Of a stretch of 64,000 bases of DNA, positions 48,029 to 58,110 are shown piece by piece. Positions within the stretch are counted from its first letter, which is position 1. Each line of letters starts with the position of its first letter. Below the pieces are notes generated by a model that searched no databases, was not told the origin of the DNA, and worked only from the letters and a program-made list of their open reading frames with translations. Origin of the DNA: Biscogniauxia marginata (taxonomy: Eukaryota > Ascomycota > Sordariomycetes > Xylariales > Xylariaceae); contig MU404157.1 of NCBI GenBank assembly GCA_022695795.1, positions 62,001 through 126,000 on the forward strand, written 5' to 3'. A program made the translations under genes and the position numbers.

Positions 48029-51000
48029 ATGGCTTACGTGGTAGATCCCGCGATCAATGATAATGGGGAGGGATTGCACTTGCCTAAAGCTGCCGACGGA
48101 TCCCTTCTCGCGATCAAGGGACTCGAGAAGGACTTTAGAGCCAGGAGGGCTCAATTCAAAAAGTTCTTAGAGGAACATAAAGAATTGGAAAAGAGCAGTG
48201 TTCTAGTATCCCCTAGAGTCTTCAGAAAATTATATGACGGCTATTACGCTCCGGTGAAGGATATCTGTATCCATATCTCGCAAGCCCTGCAGGATGCTTG
48301 GCAGGAGATAGCAGTCATTCCAACTGAGGAGAAGACCCGCCTAAACTTCCTAAAAGTTGTCTCTTCAGAAGGTCAGGTGGTCGGCGCCGACTACGAGAAG
48401 CTTCTTCGGAGAATCAATCAGACGTTGCAAGTCTCTACGCTTCGTGTCGACTGGTACAAACACCAGAGCCAGGCCCACCATCTAACGTGGCTCGAGGGAA
48501 GACGTATGCAGCTCAACAGTCAGCTCAGTGGCAAAGGAATTCACGGCCTCGGGGCAAACCTTCGGTCCGCGTCCAAGTATCTATCGAAGGCAATCAAGAT
48601 CATTAACAAGGGTTCTTCGTCTTATGTGGGTATTATTTCATATGTTGTTTCACAATAACATAAATGTCGATTGTTTGCTGATTTTGTTTTACAGATCTCG
48701 AAGCCGGGAGCTGGAAGTCACAGCGGATTATCCAATTCACCAGTAACATCCCCATTCGACTTGACTAAGGGCCTGCTACCTACACCAACCACAGATAGTA
48801 TGCCGCCTACCCCCAAGTCTTTCTTGTTCGGTGGTATTAAAGACCTATTCGGTAAAGGCGGACAAGATAAAGATAATGACGAGAATGGAAGTAATGGAAG
48901 CAAGAGGAGCTCATCGGAGGAATCAGAGGATGAAAAACCACCTTCCAAGAAGCCCAAACAAGTCAAAGCAGGGACTTGGTGGGGGAAAGACGAAGAGAGT
49001 ATCATCGTCAACGAGAGTTTCAACGAGGTGATCCGTTTGTATCACCAATATATGTCTCAGGGTCAGTGGCATTATGGGTCTCATAATCACCGCGAGATCC
49101 TGGAACGCTTCCTAACCGAGGCGCTCGGGACACTTAACCTGGGGCAGTATACGGACGCTCTCCTTCAGGTGAAGGATGTCCCGTTTGACGACCCGAACCT
49201 GAGGCTTAATCGTGCCCCATCATTTTTGAAACCAGATGCTGGTCGCTTCGAATATCTGGGCCGGAACGGCCACCCAGGCTTTAATCACTTCAAGAGGGCC
49301 TTGGGTGGAGGCCTGACCGCCGCCGAGAAGAAGAAGCCCCCCAAAAAGAAGTCCTCAAATCTTGCCCCCCCTCTTGCTGGAGGTGCGGAACCTAGCGAGG
49401 AAAACACCAACTCAACGGCGCAGCCTGCCAACCAGACTGGCGGCCAAAAGTCAAAGCAGAAAAAGCCTAAAATCGACGGAGTAACATGGTCTAGACCCAG
49501 AAGGCTCTGGAAACAACTGCGCCAAGACGCGTCAATGCCAGAGTCCCCCTCGTCAATAAGCATCAAAGAAATCGTTCCCCTCATGTGCCCGGACAAAGAT
49601 CTGAGCAATTCGCCACGGACAGCACTGAGAGAGGAGTTCACGAAGATCTTGAAAGAAGGAGACAAGGATTTTCAAAGCTACCGGCATGAAAGCTCATACA
49701 ATATCCTCCAAAATGCTGATACACAAATTGGTATCAAAATCGAGAAGACTAGGAAGAAGCTAGTAAAGTTTATCAAAGATAATATCAAAGAGGAGGTTGA
49801 AATTAAGAAGAGGACACCTGAGGAGAGAAAAGAACGGTATGGCTCAAGGAAGGGTCAAGATATCAGACCTGGACTCTCCACAGCTTTTGAATTACGAATG
49901 CTTCATGTCATCCAACTCCAGGTTAAGGATAAGCTGTATGCAATGGGTGTGCTTGATAATGCAGAACTATTGCAAGGAGAGGTCAACCACTTAGAAGCCT
50001 TGCAGCTTAGTGAAAGCATGTGGCGCGAATATGACGATATTAGATGGTTTGAGTGCGGATCGAAGACTAGCAAGGACATAAATAAGACCCGCCGCGACAA
50101 AAGAAGGGAGTACATCGCTCGTTGGAAGGCGGAGGCTACCAAGCTTCAGGGATACGCCGCGAAGCTGAAAGAAGACCCCAATGCCTTGAACAAGCCTCAG
50201 CCGCCGCAAGCTCCAGGTCCACCAATCCAGGCCGGTGGAGCTACTAAACAGAACACAAATTCGAAAGAACAAACTACCGGGACAAATGCGGGCAATCAGC
50301 CAAGCAGCCTCTTTCCCGGGCTGTCATTCCCTCCCATTCCCAAACCTCCGGCAAACCCTTCTTCGAACCCTCCCCCCAACCCTCCTAACAATCCAAACCC
50401 ACCCCCGGGTGATGATGACGATGATAATGGTAATAATGGTAAGAAGAGCCCGGGGCCGCCAACCTCCCCTGTCGCTCCTGGAAACCCATCAGGGAACTGG
50501 ACGGGAGTTATTGACTACCTCCGGACAACCCGCGACGAGTACGACAAGGAGCTCGCGCAGGCTATCAGGAACAACAACCTGCTAGACGCAGAGGACCCGG
50601 GTAACCACCACATGATCCATGTCAACAATATCGACATCATGGCCAAGCAGCAGGTGCTCTGGTCCTTGGATAGCGAGATCGCCAAGCTCCAGGAGAGTCA
50701 GGACCCCTACGCCAAAGGCATCATCGACGCCGGTGCTAAGGTCAAGTGGAATCTCCCGAGCGATGACCACTTCTGGAGGAACACAGTCAAGATACCTGAG
50801 AAGAAGGACCTGCCGCTCGGCATCACGTCGCTCGGCCCCGGCCCCATGCCCGGTGAGCACCCGACACCAGGTATTCCGAACGTCCTCGTCGGCACCCCGG
50901 CTGGATTCGGCCACGATCCACCTGAACCTCCCGAGCCTAAAGAGGGAGGTGGACCTCCAAATCCCCCAAATCCTCCTAGTAATATTTTCTCTACCCAGAA

Positions 51001-53415
51001 GAAGCAGCCTCCGAAGGGAAATGACCCCTTTCTGAAACCTAGTGGCTTCTCTGGGTCTACTAAACCTACTGGGCCTAATGGGCCTACCGGACCTACTGGG
51101 CCTACCGGACCTACTGGGCCTACTGGGCCTACTGGACCTGCTGGACTTGCCGGATCTACTCAAACCACTGGACCTACTCAGACTACTAGTACAACTGGTA
51201 CCACTCAGACTGCTGGTACAACTGGACCTACTCAAACCACTGGACCACCTCTTTCAATTGGTGCCATGATACCCAAAAAGCCACTTCCGCCCTGGAAAGA
51301 AGCTTGGGCTGGCTACGGCCATCATTTCTTTGCTTCCTGCTTGCCGGATGAGGTCTTCAATGACGACTTTTTAACCGACCTATTATATTTCGATTTCCTT
51401 AATGAGGGTATTAAAGCGTCAGCCACCCCTAAGAGCCTCTTCGTCAAACCCGAGCTTTCGGAAGAAGAGTATAAGAAGTACCGGGATGAATTGGTAATAC
51501 GATACAGAATTTGGATACAAACTGTCACCTACTCTACAGGGCTGGACAAGGACAAAATCCTAACCTACGATGAACTCCGACCACTGGTTCTTGACGAGTA
51601 TAAGAAGCGTACAGAGAAGCTGGCCGCCCTGGCTGCCGCAAATCCTGTTCCTAAGAAAACCAAGAATCCAGGCCCTCCCATTCCCCCCGCTGGGAAGAAT
51701 ATCCCCAGCGAGGTCATGACTACGATCACTTTCCCCGCCTTCCAGACGTACAACTGGGCCGAGTATACATTCGCCCCGGCGAACGGCCCCGAAATGGGAA
51801 TAATGGATGAGTTCGTTTGGACGGCCACATGCGCCCACGCGATTTGGAACACGTTCGCGGCGACCGAAGCGATGGCTAAGGATATAGAGAACGCCAGCTT
51901 TGACGAATGGCTCGTAATGGTTAGAAACGAGTTCGAAGCGGGCAAGGCGAAGTGGCAGGAAGGTACGCCGGGCCAAGACCTGAACACGTCCATCTGGGCC
52001 AACCTTCGGATACGATGGATGTTTCTCCAGACGATGACCCAGGAGCTTAACAAAATGATCAGCCACCAGTTCTTCGAGCCGCTCCCCAACCTACCCGCTG
52101 AGCCCCTGTCGTTCAAGCTCCAGCCTTACTACTTTCAGCTGAAAAACAAAGATTTTGCCACTCAGAAGTTCACAAACCCGTTCGGTTCTGTTATTTCTGA
52201 GAAGCCATCTAAGAAGCCAGCCAAATCCCCGGCCAGCGGCGGAAAGACGCCGAAGTCGGGCTCTACCACCACTGGCAAGGTCCCAAGTATCGAGGTCACA
52301 CCCGCCACTCCCAACGTCTGGACAGTCCCGGAGCTTGTGAAAAACTACGATGGATGGAAGAGCCTGGTGCCGCCGAGCGAGATAGACTTTCAAGGCATCC
52401 ACAACATGTGGGCGAACTCGCTGGAGCTGGCCTTCCGGAGGATCTACAAGGGGCACGCCGCACCATGGACGAGCAAGCACCGGCAGACTTACTACAAGCT
52501 CTGGAAACAAGTAAATACACCTCAGCCCAAGACGGACCAGGAACGCGCCGAACGCCGAAAGGTTTTCGTCGAGGAGGCCGCCAAGCTCGTCTCACAGAAC
52601 CTAGGAGGCATCGAGGTACTGCCTCCCGGCTCCCTCGATGATGCTCCCGATACCAGCAACGGCGGCTTTGGGTATAGTAAAAAGGGCGGCAACAACAGCC
52701 TTCTCCAGCCCGATTCGGCCGCAAAGTCTCCGGGCCCCCCTAAGTCTCCCGGCCCACCAAAGCCCCCGGGCACATCAAAGGGTCTTCCCAAGTCCACACC
52801 TGTCAAGCCCAATACGGAAGCAGATATACCCACCCCGCCGGCCTCCGACCAGAAGCCGGACCAGGATCTATCCTCGGCGGTAAGCTCGCTCCTCAAGTTC
52901 CCGAAGCCGCCGCAGCCGCCCAAGGCACCGAAGCCACCGCAGCCACCTAAGGTGCCCAAGGACAAGTAAATGAACCCCCCCCCCCCCCCTCCCCTAATCC
53001 TCCCCACAAGTCAAAGGTCCCGCTAATACCCAATCCCAGCACCACCACCACCACCACCACCTCGAGTAAAGTCAAGAAGCCGAGCAAGATCCCCAAGCCG
53101 GTGAAGAAAAAGCCGAGCAGCAAGAGCGGCAGCGGCAGCGGCAGCACCAAGAAGTCCCCCAAGGGTCCCGGCGGTGGCGGCGGCGGCGGCCCCAAGTCCG
53201 GGGCCGGCGCGCCGCCGGTGCCCTCCCTCGATGGCATCGAGGGGTCGGACGGGTGGCCCGCGCTCGCGAAGCTGCTGAAGGACGCGTGGACCGCCAAGCT
53301 CGCGCACGAGGTGCTGCAGCAGAAGCCGACGGACATCCAGGGCGGAAAACCCGGGTTCCCGGCGCCGCACTGGATCAACGTACCCGGCGAGAGCGAGCCC
53401 ATCGCGGAGCTGTAA
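48029..53415 (+). CDS. Giant proline-rich, mostly disordered protein with a collagen-like tract
   Basis: I read three exons: 48029-48625, 48695-52965 and 53040-53415, for 1747 residues. The 68-bp first intron ends TTTTACAG. The second (74 bp) starts GTAAAT, contains the poly-C run, and ends CTAATACCCAATCCCAG. Without it translation stops at 52967-52969; with it the frame continues into a Lys/Gly-rich region and a folded-looking end with [27 protein letters not shown]. The first exon is a helical domain ([20 protein letters not shown]...[23 protein letters not shown]). Other helical, Trp-rich segments lie around residues 300-390, 840-930, 1060-1170, 1200-1330 and 1440-1560, separated by Pro/Gly/Lys-rich linkers. 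Residues about 985-1050 form a Gly-Pro-Thr repeat. No signal peptide or membrane segment is visible. I do not recognise a family; it may be lineage-restricted. Confidence 0.75.
51053..51250 (+). repeat. Collagen-like Gly-Pro-Thr repeat within the giant gene
   Basis: Nine-base units of the type GGACCTACT / GGGCCTACT repeat head to tail, encoding GPTGPTGPT for about eight triplets. A degenerate [14 protein letters not shown] repeat follows. The reading frame is kept throughout, so the expansion is by whole codons. Confidence 0.85.
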
Positions 53416-54539
53416 GACAAGACAGTCGAGTTTCGTAAGTTGCCAAGGGGAACTGACTAGTCCTTTACTCGCCTTGAAGACAAAGAAAGAAAAAAAAAGA
53501 TTGTTATAGTAGAAAAAAAACTTTTTTTTTGTGGTTGTTGATAGTGATGGGGGGATGATGGATGGGATGGATTGGTAGAGGTGATGAGAAGGGGGGGGGA
53601 GGGGGGGGGCAGAAGGAGTGAGATTTGGCTTGGTTAGATCGATCATACTTACAAGTTGAGATATATATCTATGATGGACACCAAAGCTGGACGAGGGGGT
53701 GATAGATGGATTAGAAATTAGGAGGAGGACTTGGGAGGAGTGGTAGTCGCTCCAACTAGCCCTTTCTTTACCTAACCTACTTAGAAGCAACACATGTAAC
53801 CTAGTACATTTCCTTTGTTAGAAATTTTATTTATTCTTTACCTACTAATTTTTTTTCAATTTCTGTTCTTGACTCTCTAGATAGTAGGTATTTTATCGCT
53901 GGGTTGTTGATTAACGTCGTGTCCTCCTTACAATATTCTTTCTTCTGCCCCAAGCAGAAGAATATTAACTACCTAAGTCGGCTAAATTATGTACCAGGTA
54001 GAGAAAAGGAAAGGGGGAGGGGGGCGGGGGGTTGGAAAGGAGAAAGAGGACCTTCACCATATTCCCCTGACTTAGCTGTATAGACGCGGTTAAAATAAAA
54101 AATGAAGCCCGACGTAAAAAAAGACAATAAAAGTTCCGTAATCATGTAATCCCATCATACATGCTACATGCTACATACTATGTGTCTGTTTCTGTCTGAT
54201 TCGGTGTCTGTGCTGCCTTTGTCTCTGTTGATCCCCTGACCCCCCAGTGAACGCCCATCACCAGATGAATGAATTTGAATACCGTACGTACATAAACAAA
54301 CAATACGTTTCCCGTCCGTCCGTCCGTCCGTCTGTCTGCTTCCTCCCCCACCCCCTTCCCCCCTTTTCCCCCGAAAAAGAACTTAGCATACGCCACACAA
54401 TACCAACAACCATACTCGATAGGCTTCCTCCCTTTGTGGTGGATCACTGTGCTCGAGAACCACCCATGACCTTGAAGCTGATAATGCTGGTGCCCATTAT
54501 ACATTTAATGCTCATCTCATATATCCTCTCATTTCAGTT
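53416..54539. other. Spacer between convergent genes
   Basis: It contains the 3' flanks of the giant gene and the Ppg1-type gene. Homopolymer and simple tracts are frequent (poly-A, poly-T and poly-G between 53480 and 53620, and a (GTCC)n run near 54312-54332). An imperfect inverted repeat lies at 53932-53966. No gene is supported. Confidence 0.6.
53932..53966. repeat. Imperfect inverted repeat
   Basis: AATATTCTTTCTTCTG (53932-53947) pairs with CAGAAGAATATT (53955-53966) apart from unpaired bases within the left arm, with a short loop CCCCAAG between. It could form a hairpin in RNA or DNA. It lies about 500 bases past the giant gene. Confidence 0.6.
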
Positions 54540-55994
54540 CTACAGGAAGTAATCCGCGACCGGCTTCTTGGCCGGCATGCCCCTCGAGTCCTGCGGCGCC
54601 GCCTGGAAGACGCGATATCTCCTGGCGGGCCCGCTCCTGAGCCCGTTCTCGTTTTCCATCATGACGCCCCTGGCGCCGCCGCCGTTGCTCCGCCCGACGT
54701 CGCCGTTGCTGCGCGCGAACATGCCCTCGCCGCCGGCGTCCTCCGACAGCTCGAGCACGGCGGCCACGTTGCCGCAGCGGTAGCAGTAGTTGGGCGCGGA
54801 CCAGACGGTGACGATACTCGCGTCGAACATCTCCTTGAAGCCTTCCATGACGAGTTGGTGTGCGCGCGCGATCAGCGACAGGTCGTTGCGGTGGTTGAAG
54901 ACTTTGACTATGTCCGCACCGAAGAGAAATCCCGCGCCGCGCGGCGACAGGCCCCATCCGTCGATCTCGTCCGGATCCGACCAAAGCAGGTCGCACATGG
55001 CGCCTTCATGAGGCACCTCCTGTTTGCGGTCCAGCAGGCGGATCTTATCCACCGTGTCGATGAGCGGTGACAGTCCTCCGTGCACGCATAGAATTGCGCC
55101 CGTAGGGTTGCCAACCATTCCTCCGCTCGACCCCGATGCGCCGGACCCGGGCGGGCCAGTCTTGGCTCCTGTCCCGTTCAGACTCTTCTGCTGCTCGCTG
55201 CCCATGCTATTATCGCTGTTCCTCCTCGTAAAGCGACTCATAATATCCCCCTCAGCATTGCAAACCTCGATCTCGATATCCTGTTCGATATAGTCCTCAT
55301 TAGGGGTCGTCTCGTTAGGCGGGGAGAGCGTGTTGGATGCGCCGAGCACGATGGCGCCTAGAGCAAGGTAGTCGAATATATCGCAACAATATCGCCACAC
55401 GTTCGCACTACCATACTTACGCAGGCACTCGTCGTAGAATCCGTAGACGGTAGTAATCTGGCGTGATTCGTGGTTGCCTCGGATCAGAGTCATGCGGTCG
55501 GGGTAGCGGACCTTGAGGCAGAGGAGGAGGAGAAAAGACTCCAGAGAGTAGAAACCGCGGTCGACGAAGTCGCCTATAACGGAGTATCTTCATTAATAAT
55601 GGCACACGGAAGACGCGCGTAGATGGGCTTTGCATACCCATGAAGAGGTAGTTGGTGTCGGGCGGATCACCTCCAACCCGGAACAGCTCCATCAAGTCGT
55701 GGAATTGCCCATGAATGTCACCGCATATCTTCACAGAAGTTAGAAGCCGGTACAACATCGATGTCTATCTGGCATGTTATAAGGCATACCGTGACGGGGG
55801 CAGCAACTGTGACGACGTTCCCCTCCTCGATTAATAGTTCGCGGGCCTTGTGGCAGACTTCTCTGACCTGGGCCTCGGGTATCGGGCGGCAAGCCCGCAG
55901 CTGGGCAATTGCCCTATCCGTACAGCATTAGAGAATTGTCGGTTATAAGTTAGTGCAGGGGAAGATGGGGACCATACTTATCGAGGTCGCTCAT
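54540..55994 (-). CDS. PPG1: PP2A-like serine/threonine phosphatase, Ppg1 type
   Basis: Four exons (55994-55978, 55913-55790, 55728-55638 and 55573-54540; introns of 64, 61 and 64 bp) encode 421 residues. All catalytic motifs are present: [33 protein letters not shown] and [11 protein letters not shown]. The C-terminus is DYFL, where PP2A-type enzymes are carboxymethylated. The start [21 protein letters not shown] and the block [24 protein letters not shown] point to Ppg1 rather than PP2A, PP4 or Sit4, and this assignment is by recall. Ppg1 acts in the fungal STRIPAK-like pathway and in glycogen metabolism in yeast. Compared with the standard catalytic core, about 80 residues are inserted between [11 protein letters not shown] and GAILCVHGG, and about 60 extra Gly/Asn-rich residues precede the C-terminus. 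The gene is divergent from the small gene at 56781. Confidence 0.9.
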
Positions 55995-56780
55995 CTTTGC
56001 GACGATGAAGTTGGGAGGCTGGGATGGGCAGCCGCCGTTGTTGAAGAGGGCGTCGCGCCTAGTGGAATTACAAACTCGAAGAAGCGGATATTCTCATAAC
56101 ATATCTCTAGAATGCGTATAAGGAACTACAGTAGCACACTGGGTGGATGTGGGGATGTTGATAGCTTTCTCTATCAAGAATGTGGGATTGTGTTCAATCG
56201 CAGTAGAAGCTTTGTCGCGTGGGATGTGACAAATTTAAGGACCCAAAACTATCTTTAGCCCGGGCCGGTGCCAGCCCCTGTCAGTCCCACTTATCCGTAC
56301 CTTCTCTCCTAGCACCTGCCTAGTCCGAGCTCCTGCGGCTTAAAAAGATTGAAGGCTGGGCATTGGATTAAGCAGCTGAGTGGGTCTTGGTTCGAACCCG
56401 GCAAATCTTCGGCGCAAGTCAACGTCATTTGGGGAAAGCTGCGAATTGAATTTGAAGCTTTTGTAAGTCCTGCCGAACCACCCACCAACTAGTGTACCAA
56501 CATCTACAACACCACTAAGGACCGGGAAGGTCGGCGTTACTCCCAAGACCTCCGCCATATCCCAAATCGTCATGACCTAGGTACGAGGTCAACTTTGTTA
56601 TGTACAGTAAATGCCCGTTTCTAGCAAGTCTGCGAAGCCCCTCAATTGCTAATAAGATATAAAAGATGGTTTCTCCCTAAGCAAAACCGCCATCCGTCCA
56701 GTAAATTACCACCACAACCGCCACCCCTACGACGTCCTCTCCGGCCCGAAACTACCCTACCCAACTCAATTGGACCGATC
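55995..56780. promoter_or_regulatory. Divergent promoter region of PPG1 and the gene at 56781
   Basis: 786 bases separate the two start codons on opposite strands. No tRNA, repeat or open frame of note is seen. The sequence GGTTCGAACCC at 56389-56399 lacks a matching acceptor stem and is not a tRNA. Confidence 0.45.
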
Positions 56781-57233
56781 ATGACACCCCACCTGCACCC
56801 GCGATCGCGCATGACCTCCTCGCTCTTCGCGACGACACTCGCCGCGAGCTTCATCGTGGTCGGGCTCCCGCACATCCTCCCGTGCCCGGCGCCGCGCGTG
56901 TCCTACGCAGACTCGAGCTCCGAGGTCGCGCCGGACGGCACGCGGCGGCCGCGACGGCGTAGGCCCCGGCCGCAGCAGCAGGCCGCCGAGGTGAAGGATA
57001 GCATCGTGCAGTTTGACGGCGCTAGCGAGGACCTCGAGAGGCTGCCCAATAGTGGCAGCGGCGGCGAGGAGCGCGGGACGATGGCGAGGAGGGAGCGAGA
57101 GTGTCCCGTACCGAAGCCGGGCAGGGTTATCGGTGACCTGATGGGGTTTGGCAGCAATGATAATGACGGTAAGAAGGCGGCCATTGCGTCGAGGTCGGAT
57201 GGCGTAGATGGGAAGGGAGGGCCTGGAGGCTAA
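56781..57233 (+). CDS. Small conserved fungal protein with an N-terminal hydrophobic segment
   Basis: Single exon, 150 residues from the ATG at 56781, or 140 from a second ATG at 56811. The second start gives MTSSLFATTLAASFIVVGLP, then HILPCPAPRVSYADS. The N-terminus is a hydrophobic helix followed by a Cys-Pro motif. Next come a Pro/Arg-rich basic stretch (TRRPRRRRPRPQ), an acidic region and a conserved-looking block ECPVPKPGRVIGDLMGF. I associate this N-terminus and the CPVPKPG block with small uncharacterised proteins of ascomycetes; no function is assigned. The helix could be a membrane anchor or a mitochondrial signal. The GC content is high, as in the neighbouring phosphatase end. Confidence 0.75.
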   Translation: MTPHLHPRSRMTSSLFATTLAASFIVVGLPHILPCPAPRVSYADSSSEVAPDGTRRPRRRRPRPQQQAAEVKDSIVQFDGASEDLERLPNSGSGGEERGTMARRERECPVPKPGRVIGDLMGFGSNDNDGKKAAIASRSDGVDGKGGPGG

Positions 57234-58110
57234 AGAGCTCCACGTTCGTGCTCAATAGCCCTTGAGAGGATTGACCAAGTAGCGCCGGCCAATCTGGACC
57301 ATACGAACAGTATATACTGCCACATGAATCAGCCATGTACATGATCCAATAAATCCCTTCTCCGATGCCGGCTGGAGAACGGCACACTATTTGCTCGTAT
57401 AATATACAGGCACTTATTGTATGAACTAGAGGGGGTGGCACAAAGCCACCAATGCGCAGATCACGACTGCAACTGCTGGAATTAGTTATAGCGCAACACT
57501 TTCTGATAGGTTAGTGTCAGTCTAGTTCCGCTGGCACGCTTGGAGTTCTGCCTACGAGGCCAAAAAATAGCATTAGGTGAAAATGTATCAAGTCACCAAG
57601 ATCAGGGACATTACAAACTGATTATTCCGGAATACAATCAACTTTTATTCCTGTGCCACTAGCAATGATGGCACACTTAGTGACTCCTCTAACTCCCATT
57701 CGCTGGCCACATCCTTCTTGGCTGATCGGAAGCCTCAGAGACCAGGCCTCCCCATCATCATAAGATACTTCCGGCCCCATATGCAACTAGCCTTTGCGTT
57801 CGGCACCAGCCCATTCGCCTAGATTGCCGCAGCTATAATCACTTTATGTATCCGTCACCTCCTTTTTTTTATAATTATTAGAGTTCGTCTTGGGCCAAGC
57901 CAAAGATTGTTGCCTCGGCCATTGGCTCTTGCGTCCGAAGAACGAAAAAAGATATAACCGATCAAAGAAAACTCGTAACTTGGGGTAATATTACAGGTAT
58001 AACAGCATAACTGGCTAAATCGCCAATTCATCAAGTCGACAAAGGCATCCATTACTCTGCGGCAGAGGTATATCATTGGAAGCGAAAGAGAAAACATCAA
58101 GTCGCAAGAC
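57234..58110. other. Spacer between convergent genes
   Basis: It holds the 3' flanks of the small gene ending at 57233 and the GATA factor ending at 58111. No gene, repeat or RNA signature is supported. Confidence 0.6.

Noticed and set aside
50582..51235. A 217-codon minus-strand frame rich in Ser/Arg
   Set aside because: It is the mirror of the Gly-Pro-Thr repeat in the giant gene; the repeated codons give an artificial SRSSR pattern.
52967..52969. TAA as the true stop of the giant gene
   Set aside because: A donor, branch site and acceptor in the right phase remove it, and the downstream exon has matching composition. Final proof needs transcripts.
53101..53415. A separate small gene of 104 codons
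   Set aside because: It has no ATG start; its frame is open upstream to the splice acceptor at 53039 and fits as the last exon of the giant gene.
56389..56399. GGTTCGAACCC as the T-arm of a tRNA
   Set aside because: No matching acceptor stem, D-arm or anticodon arm is found within the required distance on either strand.
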